From Oscheius dolichura (taxonomy: Eukaryota; Nematoda; Chromadorea; Rhabditida; Rhabditidae): a stretch of DNA of 64,000 nucleotides. The notes below the pieces were generated by a model. The model worked only from the letters and a program-made list of their open reading frames with translations, searched no databases and had not been told where the DNA came from. Location: contig OW051492.1 of assembly GCA_932521035.1 (NCBI GenBank), positions 2,418,001-2,482,000 of the forward strand, in the 5' to 3' direction. The translations under genes and the position numbers were made by a program. Shown here one piece after another: positions 33,272 through 45,269 of the stretch; position 1 is the first letter of the stretch; the number at the start of each line of letters is the position of its first letter.

Positions 33272-34365
33272 ATGGTCGTCCAGACACGGCTCCAACTCGC
33301 CGCTCAACTCGCACGGGAATTCGAGCTGGAAAGAACTACCTGGACCGAGGAGAAGGATGCCATTGAAACACTTATCGACGGAGCCTTCGGCCATCACGGA
33401 GAGCAGCAGTCTCTTCTCGAGAAGGTGACTCGCCTCGTTGGCCTGGTCCGTCAAGTGATCGAGCAGCCTCACCCGCATGGACATGGCGGACCTGCACCTC
33501 CCGGCGACATGTCGCCACGTATCAATGGATTGGTTCGAAATGTAAGTAATTATATCATATTGTGGCAGTTCAACTTTGGAAACGTCTCTTTCTCTGGCGT
33601 ACACGATGTGCTGGCGTACGGGTGCGGGCGCGCAAACTTTTTTGCACCAAATTTTTTTTTAAAAATTGGCGATTTTCGCGTTATGAGATCGGCCGCTCGT
33701 GGGGTAGAAATTTATACCATCGACTTGTTTTTGGTATTTAACTGGTCGGATTCGCGCGGCGCGCGATATTATTTTTCAATTGGATGGTTATTTCCTAAAT
33801 TATTCTGGTCCTGAAATGGGTCATTTTAAAGGGTTGCAAACGTGCCAAGTAATACGTGTCACACTATCAAGGATCATGATATCTTTTTGCACTTTGTGAC
33901 GATTATTTTGCAGGGAGACGTAATGAACAATCTTTATCGACGTGCAACCGAACGAGATAACCATCAGGTTGTTTGCACCGTCGACTTCATCGTCAAGGCC
34001 GAGGAAGTGCTGAACAAGAAGTCGCAGAAGGCGACGTTCTATGGTGATGTTCTAAAAGGAAAAACTACCCGTACTGCAAATGGAAGCCTCGGGCCGAGAT
34101 TGAAAGCCAAACACCTCGTCAAGGATGACGGTCGGGTGGAGCAGTGGTGACGCCAAAGCCGGGAATGAGTACCGTCGTCCTGGATCCGACTCGCTTGTCA
34201 GCGACCACCTACTCGCTGCCTTTGCAGCAAAATAACCCGATAGTTGCGCGACTGGAGATAGAGGAACCCGGCCCCATTGAGTTGTTCTGTCGCGGAGAAT
34301 ACAACGACATCACATTCATGGCTTCCAAGATTTTGGTCGCTGAAGATCCTCTCGAAGACGATTAA
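33272..34365 (+). CDS. Unrecognised protein, three coding segments, one frame break
   Basis: Exon 1 (33272-33540, ending at a GTAAGT donor) has a long helix (LAAQLAREFELERTTWTEEKD), a His/Gly/Pro linker and PRINGLVRN. Exon 2 starts at 33915 after TTTTGCAG: GDVMNNLYRRATERDNHQVV, DFIVKAEEVLNKKSQKATFYG. The third part (PGMSTVVLDPTRLSAT ... FCRGEYNDITFMASKILVAEDPLEDD, stop 34365) is in another frame. Joining exon 2 to it needs an unusual small intron around 34125-34170 or a frameshift. The last part looks beta-rich. It lies next to the Helitron helicase relic, so it could be transposon-associated, but I do not recognise it. Confidence 0.45.
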
Positions 34366-35346
34366 AGTCCAGCGTAATGTACGGCTGTGATAGAAAAAAG
34401 ATAATAATTCTGTCATAAATTAATTGGAGAATTTCTTTGTTTTCTTTTTCTTTGTATAACGATTTCAAAATCGATTACTTTTACGTTTTCTTGATGAAAT
34501 AAGTTGTTTTCTTCAAAAAGAGCGCCGGCCGCTATTAGCCGAACCATCTGGAAATGGTCGCTTTTCGTCCTGTTATAGGTTCAATTTGACTAGACTTTTT
34601 TATGGTTTTATTGCTTCTTTAAAAGAGGGGAGAGTTCAAATCACCGTTTCTAGGATAGCTGAAAGCTCTCGCTTACGATAAAAATATGTTTTCCTCCAGA
34701 ATCTTCACCAAAAATTATTTTTTTCTAATATAGAATTGGACGGTAGTGGTTGAGACTCTACTGTGGCTATTTATCAGTTTTACGAAACATTGAAAAGCCA
34801 ACGCTAAAGACGGCTAATTTTCATAGGTTTATTTTTGCATTTAGATAAGTTGGACCGGTTTTTTTTAAAGAATTCTCAGGGACCTCGGCTCGAATGGTTC
34901 CTAGACGATTGCAGGCACACGCTTGGCGCGGGGTTTGAATTTTGAGCTCATTTGCTATTTTAGCTAGTCAGCTTCAGGTCTCTTTGACCTTTACCTCTTT
35001 GACCTAAGCCCTTCACAAGAACCAGAAAAATTCTCTTCTCCCCCAAAATCACAATAAACGAAGCCGTCTTTCTGGTCCTGTAATAATTGACCCAACCGCC
35101 CTGCGTAATCTCCCCGGCCACATGATAGTGTTGACCGGGAGAGAGAGAGAGCGGGTAGTGTGTCATAAAGGTCACGATAAAAAGGGCCATTCAGTTTCGA
35201 AATGACGTGTATTGACCGGGGATATAAAATGTTTCAACAGGGGAGATTACAGATCCATTTGTGGAAAATCTAATTCTTCTGACGAACCAAACTTACAAAA
35301 GGGCAGTAATTTCTTTGAGGGAATAGATTGAAAAGGGATCGAGAAG

Positions 35347-38106
35347 ATGCGGAGAGCCCAAGCTACGGACGAATTACTGGAACAATTGAAGTCGAGTAAG
35401 TAACTCTCATGATCGAATAAGTAACTACCATGAAAAAAATGAAAAAATGTCAAGGGGACAGAGAATGTGAGAAAGGAAGGTCTGTATGAGACTGTAAAGA
35501 ATCCCATTTTTCTGAAATTGAAAGGTAAGTAGCGTGCAGAAGTAAAAGCTCTGGTCTTGATATTTGATGAAACGAGAAATTCTAGTAAAGAAAATTGGAA
35601 ATAACTGAAAGTACACGAATAAAATGCCTCATAACTTGTGATTTTTATAAAATCCTCAGGGATTCCGATCAAGTGGGATTTTATTTTTTCGATGTTGTGA
35701 AATAATTTAGCGAATGGACTTTTTTAGTCACTTCGGGAACAGTGCGCTGGAAAAAAGGTCCCTGACAGTCCCTTTAAACTTTCCTGTATTGAAGTAAAAA
35801 ACAAAACTGAGGTTATTGTATAGCATTTCTAATCGACACAATTTCTCCCAATTTGTTGACTTTGGTGAAAATTTTGCGGCGCCGTGTTCCTTATCTTATC
35901 CTTTCTTGTCAACTCACTTTCTTTCCTATCGACTTTCTTTTTTTTAAAAAGAACAATAATGTCCGGTAAACATTTTTAGAATTTAAAATATCGTATTTCC
36001 AGAAATTCCCTTTTATACTGAAAAGGGATTCACTAAAATGACACAAATAGACCGAGGCGGTGGAGGGACGGTTTCCAAAGGAAAAATTAGGAATTTCCGA
36101 CTACTTCCACGACTATTTGGAAACGATAATTCCAAGGAAATTGCTGTCAAAAAGTTTATCTGGTCAAGAGATCACCCTCTTGAAAATTATAAAAAGGAGG
36201 TTGACATTCTTCTAAAGGTAAATTTAATTAATTAACAATTTCTTTGTCTATATTCCAGCATAAACATAAAAACTTGGTCGAAATAAGCGGAATTCTCTGG
36301 GATGGAGTGGATAATTCACGATATTTGGGTTATGTGATGGAATATTTTGAAGAAGGAAGTCTTAAAAATGGTTTTGATTCTTTTATGTTTTAATTAAATG
36401 CAATTTAGTCATCTTCAACCGCCGGAAATCCTACGGTTTGTCGAAAATATGTCGATGGATTGTTCAAATTGGAGAAGGCCTCCAATATCTCCATGACAAT
36501 AAAATACTGCACAGGGATATTAAGCCGGCAAAGTAGGATAGAGACCTTTTTATAAATTTATTTGACTACAGTATCCTGGTGGCTGGAAATATTCTGAAAT
36601 TGACCGATTTTGGAGTTGCCAAATATTCGGATTCCAGTACAACTGCCGGGTGAATAGAATGGATTCTTTATAAATCTTTAAGTTTTTCGTATTTTTCAGT
36701 GCTGGAACATTGTATTACATGGCGCCGGAAGTACATGAAAAGGGAAAATGTAGTACTGCCTCTGATGTTTATTCACTGGCGATTACCATATGGGAAATAT
36801 TCCACAGAACGTAGAATTATTCCTTTTTATGAATAATTTCATTGCAGGAAGGCATACACCGAGTTGGGGGAAGACAGAGAATACGGATTTGTACAATTAA
36901 TTCTTGGTGGGCTTCGTCCAACCATAGATTCGAAAAAAATTGATGAAGACATAGCAGAATTAATAAACAGGCAAATCGTCTATCTCCCGCCGTGTTTCAA
37001 CCATTTTTTAGATGTTGGGAAAGTGAAAGATCCGAGAGGCCGAAAGTCAAGGAAATTGTTGATTTTTTTGTTGAAAAAGGGAAAGAACTGGGAGAAACAG
37101 CACGTTTTTTACAAGGTTGTATTATTTTTAGTTTTAGATTTTGATTATTGGAGGATTGAAAAATAATAGAACGGCCTTCGCTGGGATGGCAGTGTTGAGC
37201 CAGGATAGAACAAAATGGATTGAAATAGAACTGGAATTATCTTATGAGGCTTCTGGTAGCGGAGCAATTTATCTGAATGGAGAAATCTATTTATTTGGTG
37301 GTTGGGGGAATCCAAAAGCTTTGTATAAATTGGACAAAAATCTGAAATGGATCCGACTGGCTGATATGAATGTTGGACGCGAGGGGATTTCAAATAATTG
37401 TTTGGAATGGAATGGAGATATTTGGGTATTTGGAGGAATAGATGAAAATGATAAATACCTAAAAAGTGTGGAAAGATACGATGCGAAGGAGAATAAATGG
37501 ACATTAATGGCGTGAGTTTAGTTTCGATTTTCTCTTTCTTTGGAGAAATGAAACCCAGGATATGAAAACCTATTAACAGACTTTAGAGATATGAAACATG
37601 CCAGAATTGAGGGAGCAGCGGCAGTATGGAACAATAAAATAATTATTTGTGGTGGATGGATTGATGACATCACGAATTCTGCGGAATGTTACAATCCTGA
37701 AGAAAACAGTTGGATTGAATTTCCCTCTTTACCAAAGCCCCTCAGTGGCCATTCACTCGTTACTTATGAAAATAAGCTTATTCTATTTGGTGGAGGTAAT
37801 AGCAATGGTCCAACAAACGCCGTGTGGGAGCTCGACCCTCAAGAATCAAATGCAACATGGAAATCGTTGTCGCCAATGAATTATCCTTCCGCCTTTTTTG
37901 CTGGAAAAATCCTTGACCGAGAAATCTATGCAATTGGTGGAGCGCAGAAAGAAGGTTTATATCTGAGTCGAGTTGAATTATTCGATGGAGAAAGATGGCG
38001 AGATGGAGCAGTTCTTCCTTATACTTGGTATTTTATGTCCTCTGTGATTATTCCCCAAACCTTGGCTGATCGTCTTTGTCACTATAAAAGAATAAATCCC
38101 CTTTAG
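35347..38106 (+). CDS. Protein kinase fused to Kelch repeats (ten exons)
   Basis: Exons: 35347-35395, 36003-36217, 36259-36370, 36409-36532, 36572-36649, 36700-36810, 36848-36970, from 37012 (end uncertain), 37138-37511, 37587-38106. Kinase hallmarks are all present: Gly loop RGGGGTVSKG, Lys in EIAVKKF, HRDIKPAN, DFG, GTLYYMAPE, DVYSLAITIWE, then CWESERSERP. It looks like a TKL-type Ser/Thr kinase (inference). The intron after exon 7 appears to be GC-AG. Kelch repeats follow (YLNGEIYLFGGW, DIWVFGGIDENDKYLKSVERYD, KIIICGGWIDD, LILFGGGNSNG, EIYAIGGAQKEG), ending at 38106. The Kelch half is a paralogue of the stand-alone Kelch genes here. A GATATAAAATG TATA box lies near 35221. The exact kinase-to-Kelch junction remains open. 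Confidence 0.78.
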
Positions 38107-38364
38107 GTTTTTACCTATTTTTTGCGGACTGTTTATGGGCAGATATGCACGCCACAATATGTTTTATGACAAGGGGAAGCGTTTTAAAGGGTTTTTAAAT
38201 CACCTATTTTCACCTATTTTGGGGGTTCGTCAACTATTCCACCTATTTTACTATTTTCCCAATTATTTCAACTATTTTTGGGGTTGACAGAGGTGTGCGA
38301 AAAAATATAAAAGGGTCCCCCCTTATGAGATTTTCGCTATTTTCCATTAGTCGTTCTCTATCAA

Positions 38365-38445
38365 AAGTAGGTAAGGGTCTCCCCTTATTAAATTTTTCGG
38401 CCACTATGAAAAATTAGATAAGGGGGGACCTTTACCTATTGCGAC
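38365..38445. repeat. Short inverted repeat (GTAGGTAAGGGTC / ACCTTTACCTAT)
   Basis: GTAGGTAAGGGTCTCCCCTTAT at the left pairs with AGATAAGGGGGGACCTTTACCTAT at the right, with a loop of about 33 bases. A further GGGTCCCCCCTTAT lies just upstream at about 38313. It may be a tiny MITE. Confidence 0.55.
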
Positions 38446-39140
38446 TCTTACGGCAGGCACAAATGTCGCTGTGACGCAGTCGGCAGATGGTTGGAAATCA
38501 ATTTCAATTTTGAACCTATTTTGGGCGTTATTTCCATAAATCTTATCAAAAATGGACCAAAACTCTTATATTCGACATAAGCTCAAGACAGCAGAGGTTC
38601 ACTATAAGTGAGGGTACTTCGGTACTTTCTTTCTTCTTTTTTGTATGATACTACGTCTAAAATCGTGAGAAAATACTAAATTGCAGCTCTGGAGACGGCA
38701 ACGCTGGATTTTAAACCCAGAAAGAAGGCGCGAAAACTGTGGTTCAGAAAGGATCATGTTTGGGTCATAGAGAAAAAAATCGAAGCGATATTGAAAAACT
38801 GAATGCACAGTCTTGTAGACAACAAAATATTGAGCTTTCTAGTGTCTTTTTTTTCAGCAATTGTAATTTTTCAACTGTGAAAATCTTCTCGACCACTTCT
38901 CACTTCAAAAAAAGCGGCAGACTAAAAAATTCCAATCTCTTTGCTTCGCATTTTCATTTATCGTCGCCACTTGATCAAAAACTGCCGTTAGACTGCGCGA
39001 TGCAAATGTGAACTGCGAAATTATCTTCACCCTCTAGATAAGACCGTAGATAAGAGAGAAGATGTCACTTCTTTCTTTTTCGCTCAGCAATAAACAGGAG
39101 TTTTGTTCTTCTTGTTTGACGGATCCTGCAAAGAAAGTGT

Positions 39141-39199
39141 GCAGAGGCCGCCGGCCGGCCAAGGCGCCCCTTTACGAAAGAACTGGGCAAATCTAGTCA
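39141..39199 (-). repeat. GC-rich dispersed repeat copy
   Basis: GCAGAGGCCGCCGGCCGGCC, then AAGGCGCCCC, then GAACTGGGCAAATCTAGTC. It is the same family and orientation as 17011-17072. Confidence 0.7.
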
Positions 39200-39671
39200 C
39201 TTTTCGCTCTGCTGGCTCTGGACCTCGACTGCCAGGTTGGAGCACTGTAAGGGTGCGCCGCCGCCGCTCGGCCACTCATCCTCTCTATCTCGCCCAGGAA
39301 ATTGCTGAAATTGATAGATCTTTTGGGGGAGGGGCATTTGGACAATAATCTGAACATCTTGATATCCAAAAAAAAAAAAGGTTTAAGCTGCGTGGAGATG
39401 ATGTGGCAGATTCAAGGGGCAGTCGGCCAGGTGGCCAATCCTGGATAGGAGACGGGCAGGTCAACTAGGACGATGGCTTATAGTCTCCCCTTCTGGTATC
39501 CCTGTCCCTCTAACAGAGGAGAGGATTGTTCTCCTCGTGGCCCGTTCCAAACCCCTCCCAATCCTCCCAAATGTGGAAGGAGATCCCCCCTCTTTGAACT
39601 TCTTCCGATACGTCTCATCGTCTCTTGTTTCATCCTCTCTCCACATTCCCCCGTCCCCTTCTCCCCCCAAA

Positions 39672-41179
39672 ATGATTGACCCTTCCTCCAAACATCGCCG
39701 TGATTTTGAAATAATCGAAGAAGACTACGAGACTTATTCTCCCCGGCCGATCACCTCCGGTCCTACCCAATATTCCAGTCATGGCCTCCTCTCCACCCTC
39801 GTCTGGGGATACATGGTCCTCCAATTCTTCGTGGTAAGTGACCATAATGTAAGGGTCAGAGGCAATTTTAGAAAGTTATCGTGGCCGGCTCCTTCTTGAC
39901 CAGCAACTGCCTCGGCTGCAGTGGCTGCCATTTCTGTGTGGTTCACTTTTTCAGTTATCTTATTCTGGCATTCAATGTCTGGCCACTGGGGTATCTCTGC
40001 TATAAACAACATCTGGTGAGTGGGAGGAGGGGGGCAGGAGACGGCCAGTGTCCCCTTGGGAGCTCTGTAAGTCAAGTTAGGGGGGACAGCCGGTCACTGA
40101 AGAGACCCTCGGCTATTTTCAACGGCCACTTAGAATTTTATACGGAAGAAGCTTTCATTGGGAGGGGAGCAGAGTTGTTTATGCGTAATATTGGCTGAAT
40201 TCTTTCCCCGGCCCTTTGGAGAGTTATCCTCCGCCGCGCCTCCTCCTCCAGGAATAAAGAGCCTCTTCAGACACTGGTTCGTTTCAAAGGAAGCGATGGA
40301 CGGATCTGCAATTGGGGATTTCTTTTCTTCATCGTCGTGAGCCATTATCCTTGAATTAATAGAGAGCACCACCTTCAGGACTGTCTCTGGATGTCAACCA
40401 TTGCCATCAGCAGCCTCAGGACCTCTTACAACGCGGTGGTCCAGATCATCGTTGTCCCTACCGTCCTCCTCCTCATCTGTAATGTCCTCGTCCTGTATTT
40501 TGTGACTAATTTCGAGGTAGACTGCTATGATGTGAGATTCTGTCCCCCCTGCCCTTAATTTCAATGATTTTCAGCCTTTCGGAGGGATGGAAAAGTACTT
40601 TCTCCAGCGGAGGACGGAAGAATGCAGTCTGCCGACGAAGCTGCTCTCTGTGAAAGAGAGTGGCCCATTCCGAATAGTCATCCAGAATTGTGGGACTACG
40701 GTAAGTCGAACTACTGTCATTTACCTGCGTAGAATGGCATTTAATACGCAGTCTGCTCTCTTCCAGGCCTGGGACAACCCGTTGGTCGTTACGCGGCACA
40801 TCTCCTGGACGAAGATCTCCTCCGAGGGACGGGTTAACAATTTCTCCGAGAAGATCGAATTCCCCGTTTATTTGAACCAGCCAATCGATGTTGGAGACTA
40901 TCTAACAGTATACTAGACAAGAAATAGAATAAGGCATATTTCCAGCTGATTCCCGAAACCCACGCAGAGTCAGGCTCCCACCGCGTCCAGCATCACAGAT
41001 CATTCGGAATGGAGAGGGGGGAAATGGTGGTGACGTCGGTTTATATCCCCTTTGGGAAGAAAAGAACGTGTGTCGTGAGACTGGTCGAAGAATTCAAGAA
41101 GGACAAGATGCGGGCCAAGCAGACGGTGGTACACAGGTTGGAGGAGATTGACGAGGAGGCACTGGACGAGGTCGTCTGA
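39672..41179 (+). CDS. Multi-span membrane protein with C-terminal beta-rich domain (314 aa, six exons)
   Basis: Exons: 39672-39833, 39872-40015, 40379-40516, 40575-40700, 40767-40907, 40946-41179, all phase 0 joins. The N-terminus is soluble and acidic (DFEIIEEDYETY). Membrane segments follow: LLSTLVWGYMVLQFF, FCVVHFFSYLILAFNVWPLGY and VVQIIVVPTVLLLICNVLVLYF. Cysteines cluster in NCLGCSGCHFC. From residue about 150 the protein is soluble and beta-rich (LLSVKESGPFRIVIQNCGTT, EKIEFPVYLNQPIDVGDYLTLIPE, MVVTSVYIPFGKKRTCVV), ending in acidic EEIDEEALDEVV. The gene at 49642-52522 has the same architecture and aligns in the LSV/LESxPFRxxIxNCGT block. I do not recognise the family. Confidence 0.82.
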
Positions 41180-41486
41180 GATAGCCGACTACAGTACTCA
41201 TTATACCCGGTTTAATAAACATTCCAAAAGCTGAAGTCACATCATGTCCTCTCCGAGCCATCCCCGTTGTCCCTGTTCTCTATCCGGCTCTGTTCCTCCC
41301 GATCCTAATGGCCGGGGAGGAGAGGACGGCGCCCGGCGTCTGCCCCAGGGAATATGGGCAGGTTTTCTTGTCGGATAAACTCCACCCTACCCTGTTTCAA
41401 CCAGATTAAAACGGTAAAATACGGCTAATACGGTCTACTTGTGTCATTCATACGAAGCAGTCTCCTCGATCAGCTGTCCACCCCAG

Positions 41487-42654
41487 ATGCCGATGCCAGC
41501 TCCGCGTCCGGTGCCGTCAGCCGGTGCACCTGTTGAGCAGGGGCCTGGCAAGTGGCAGACGTTTCTCCAAGTGATGAAGATCTTCGGCGAGTGCTGCTAT
41601 GTGATCTGTCCTCCCGTGCCCGAGCTGGTGACCCGCAAGCTGGCATTCCATCCGCCCGTTCGGGGACTGACCTATACGGTTCGACTGAAAGACAACGGCA
41701 CGGAGCCGAAGAATGCCAAGGAGCTACTGGGAAAGGAATTCGAACTGCTACTGACTAGCAATGTTATGCGGGTGACGCCGAGCGAGCTGGCGGACGTCAT
41801 GGAGACGGTGCAGACGTTCGTCGTCACGACCATGTACCACAACCATTTGATTGGAGTCAAGATCAGCCCGTCGACGATGTCCTCCCGCTCTAGCCCGCCT
41901 TACGGGCAGTCGCCTCGTCACAATGCGGAACAGGCCAGCCGGAAGCCTGTCCTCCAACCTCCCCCTTGCAGGTGATCCTCTTCTCCCAGCCGAACTCATC
42001 CGACCTCGGCCACCTCCTCCACCCGGCCGGCCAAGTCTTCCAGCGCATGGCCGACGACCTCGGGGTGGATGTCTACGCTTACGACTACAGCGGTTACGGC
42101 TACTCGACGGGCAGTGCCTCGGAGAGGAACATCTATGCCGATGTGCTGGCCGTCTACGACCACATCCGGAGGGCTCGTCCCACTGTGAGGATTGTCCTTG
42201 TCGGCTTCAGTATCGGAACCACGGCCAGTGTCCATTTGGCTGCTCAAAAGCCGGAGAAGTTGGCCGGCGTTGTGCTGCTGGCCGCCTTCTTCAGCGGCTT
42301 GTCGCTGCTCCGCCGGCAAAAGGATCCCAGGAAGGCCGATGACTTTTGTGACCGGTTAGGTGACGGAAATTAGACCTTTAAAAGAAAGGAGACTTCAGAT
42401 TTCGCAATATCGACCGTATCCATGATATTTCGGTACCGGTGCTGCTGATCCACGGGGCCAATGACGAGTTGGTGCCGATCGAGCACAGCCAGGAGATGTA
42501 CAAGATTCTACAGAAGCCGGTGGCGCCGCTCTATGTCTACGGGGCCAACCACTCGACCATCCTCTCCCATCCTTTCACCAATCTCCGCCTGTGCCGTTTC
42601 CTTCTCAGCGAGACGGATCTAGGACCGATTCTGGCCACGGGCAGCATCTCCTAG
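41487..42654 (+). CDS. ABHD17-like alpha/beta hydrolase (335 aa)
   Basis: Exons are 41487-41855, 41972-42354 and 42399-42654 and all are in frame. The ATG directly follows CCCCAG, a possible trans-splice site. The N-terminus is Pro-rich, then FGECCYVICPPVPELVTRKLAF, which resembles the Cys-rich, potentially palmitoylated leader of ABHD17. The catalytic core shows YAYDYSGYGYSTG, SERNIYADV, VGFSIGTTASV (nucleophile Ser), LLIHGANDELVPIEHS (Asp) and YGANHSTI (His). ABHD17 enzymes remove palmitate from membrane proteins. The oxyanion-hole segment, VLFSHGNAVDLG in ABHD17, reads ILFSQPNSSDLG here. The family is clear; retained activity is uncertain. Confidence 0.83.
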
Positions 42655-42743
42655 CCCGGGCCCGGAGAAGGAATGGCTATAACTGGAAATAAACAAGGTC
42701 TCAGCTATGTATATTTATTGTTTTTGGGGAGGGTCTTACTTCT

Positions 42744-43352
42744 TTATTGGACATCTTCACCGTACAATGACAAGAAGAGATTCTCATTCTCATCGAGTCG
42801 GAAAAATGGATGTGGAGGACGGTTGCCGACGAAGTAGACATCGAAGAGGCACTGGCCGTGGCCGAGTAGACCTCGTAGATCCTCTATTTTCTCCTTTTTT
42901 CTCTTCTTGTGGACAACTATAAGTTTGACAGTGAAATAATAGAAGTTGTTCAGTGGGAAGGGCATAGCAATGCCAAACCCAACCGGCGCACTAAAAATTT
43001 GATAGGGAGAAGTAAGGGACTGGAGGATGTTTACCCCGAGGAAAGAGAACCGGTGGAGGTGAAATCGTCTCCTTTCGTACCAGCTACTCTCCGGATCCCA
43101 ATGCATCTTTTCTTCCATTTCAATCATGATCTTCACTGTTTCATTCGATGACTGAAGGTATTCGTCTATTACGGCGGCCACCGTCGATCGGCTCCTGGCC
43201 AGGCGGGTGGCAGCCATGACGGAAGCCTAAATTGGCCGAGTTATTCTTAGAACAAAGAGAGAAAAGACCATTGGGAGTATCTTCTTCCACAATTCGTCAG
43301 AAATATATCGGAGACATATCTCTTGGGTTCGAGGCCCTGCTGTCTCTTCCAT
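42744..43352 (-). CDS. LGHG/DVYFVG-family protein, member 1 (188 aa)
   Basis: Exon 1 is 43269-43352 (MEETAGPRTQEICLRYISDE...) and exon 2 is 42744-43226, joined in phase 0. Exon 2 contains RSRSTVAAVIDEYLQSSNETV, a hydrophobic middle part (VGFGIAMPFPLNNFYYF) and the C-terminal signature LGHGQCLFDVYFVGNRPPHP. The gene at 55609-56312 shares RSTVAxxxxEYxQSS and LGHGxxLxDVYFVGxRPxxP at matching positions, and 53757-54018 is a broken relative. In the sister gene an intron interrupts the middle; here the frame reads through. The family is unrecognised. The 5' end is close to the duplicated Kelch segment at 43368. Confidence 0.6.
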
Positions 43353-43682
43353 AATTGACTAATTGGACGACTAGATATGTCCAGTTTTATTGAGAGGGGC
43401 GCTTTGGCCGGCCGGCGGCCGGCCGACGCCCCCGATTCGTGTTGGCGGAGGCTCCGCGCTGGGGTCTACTCCGTTCCATTGGTTTGGTTGAGATTCCCGG
43501 CTTTGACCAATCCCAGATCACTTTAACCACCGGCTGACCAAACCCGGCTGGCTATGAAGGGCCGTGTCTTATCGAATTGCAGCATGGAGAGTCCCTTATC
43601 AAGTCCTTTACCTGCCTCTTCCCTTGTTCAAATCGACTTTTCCCATTTCTCAACCTTTCCATAAACTATTTCAGCTACTCTA

Positions 43683-45269
43683 ATGGCAACTAATCCTTCT
43701 GAAGCGAATATCCACCCGCTGATTATGGACCTAATCGGAAGAATTGGCAGGCTGGAGGCGGAAAATAGAGAATTGAAGGGGAAAATGGAGCTGAACTCGG
43801 GTAGAAACGGTATGTTGGTGGGTGATAATGAGTCTTTCAAAAATATGAAATAGATGCGTTAGGGATAGAAAATGAGGAGATGAAACGACTTCGACGGGAA
43901 ACAGAAGATGGCTTGAGTTGTATACGAAATGACTTTTCAGGGAGATTGAAAGAAGTATCCGACAAGCAACAAGGGGGTGAGAAATCATTGAAACCTTTTA
44001 GAACTCGAGAGAAATTTCAGTTTCCGATGCTATTACGGCTTTACAAGAGGGCATCGCAGAGATTTCTCACAAAAGTCAGCCAGATCTAATACTTTTCAGT
44101 GTTACTAATGTTTAGTTGGAAGGCTGGAAGAGAAACAAAGTGAAGATCGTCTTACAATCCAGGCGAGACCCGTTCCTTTAGAAGAAAAAAGACAATTGAT
44201 CCCAGGACAAGTGGATAAGGGAACGGTGCGGTATTGGGGAATAGAATAATAACATTCTTTTAGATTTTAGTCCTTGGAGGAGAAAAAGATGGTAATAGCA
44301 GTGATGAAATGGTTATTTTGAAACAAGACAAATGGATCAAATTGGGATTGAAATTACCGAAAATACTTGTTACCGGAGGTGTAGTATATCTGGATGGAGA
44401 GATCTATATATTCGGTGGTTGGCAGATGGAGAAAGAATTATACAAACTGGAGAACAAAACATTGGAATGGATACGATTGGCAGATATGAATGAGGGGCGA
44501 AGTAGTATTTCAAATAGTAGTGTGGAATGGAATGGATCCATCTGGGTGTTTGGAGGATATGATCTTGACAAGAAGACATCATCTACAAGTGTGGAACGAT
44601 ATGATCCGAAGGAGAACAAATGGATTAAAATGCCGTAAGTGGAACACTTTCCCAAATTTTTCTCTTCTGCTCGGTTTCCAACGGCCACTTCGTCTCTCAA
44701 ACGAGATGATACAACATCTGAGACTAGGCTCAATCAGGGCTAATCAATATTTTAGGGACATGAAATATTCCCGAGAAAGTGCAGCTGCAGCAGTTCATAA
44801 TGGCAAATTCATTGTCTTTGGTGGATTGGATGATAATGATGATAAATTGAAAAGTGTGGAATGTTTCGACCCGGAGAGTGGTGTTTGGACGGAGCTGAAT
44901 GATATGCCAACACCTCTTGATGATCATTCTCTCGTTTCTCATGGAAATAATCTCATTTTAATGGGAGGTTGGGATGGAAAGACACAAGCCAATACTGTAC
45001 TGGAAGTGAGTAGTCTAGAAGAAATAGGAACGTGGAAACAACTGCCGCCAATGAAACAACTTCGATGTGCCTTTTCTGCAGCAGTCCTTGACAATGAGAT
45101 TTTTGTAATTGGAGGATCGAATGGCACAGACAAACATCTCGATAAAACTGAAATATTTAATGGAAAAAGCTGGAGAGAGGGTCCCCAGCTTCCCAACGAG
45201 TGCAGCCTTATGTCTTCAATTGTTATTCCCTGCCATTTGGCCGATATCCTTTCTAATTCCACAGAGTAA
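43683..45269 (+). CDS. Kelch-repeat protein with N-terminal coiled coil, tandem copy 1 (432 aa)
   Basis: Exons: 43683-43809, 43854-43976, 44021-44074, 44116-44225, 44264-44634, 44756-45269, sum 1299 nt. A TTTCAG lies 8 bases before the ATG. Residues 1-130 are heptad-like (LIGRIGRLEAENRELKGKM, ENEEMKRLRRET, ITALQEGIAEISHK). Kelch blades follow: ILVLGGEKDG, VYLDGEIYIFGGW, SIWVFGGYDLDKK, KFIVFGGLDDND, LILMGGWDGKT and EIFVIGGSNGTDK. There is no BTB domain. Kelch propellers bind proteins; the coiled coil may oligomerise. The Kelch half resembles that of the kinase fusion at 35347. AATAAA follows the stop. Confidence 0.87.

Larger units (their letters stand above)
38107..39671. other. Intergenic with repeats, no gene seen
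   Basis: CACCTATTTT/CAACTATTTT units recur between 38200 and 38290. A small inverted repeat lies at 38365-38445 and a GC-rich dispersed repeat at 39141-39199. ORFs here are short and featureless. Confidence 0.5.

Noticed and set aside
34960..35190. Reverse-strand segment SPGQHYHVAGEITQGG resembling the start of a galectin domain
   Set aside because: Only about 20 residues resemble the family, the remaining strands do not follow in any frame, and no partner exons were found.
42744..43217. Possible 44-nt intron GTAAAC...TTTTTAG inside the LGHG-family gene
   Set aside because: Removing it puts the conserved DVYFVG block out of frame, while the unspliced frame reads through correctly.
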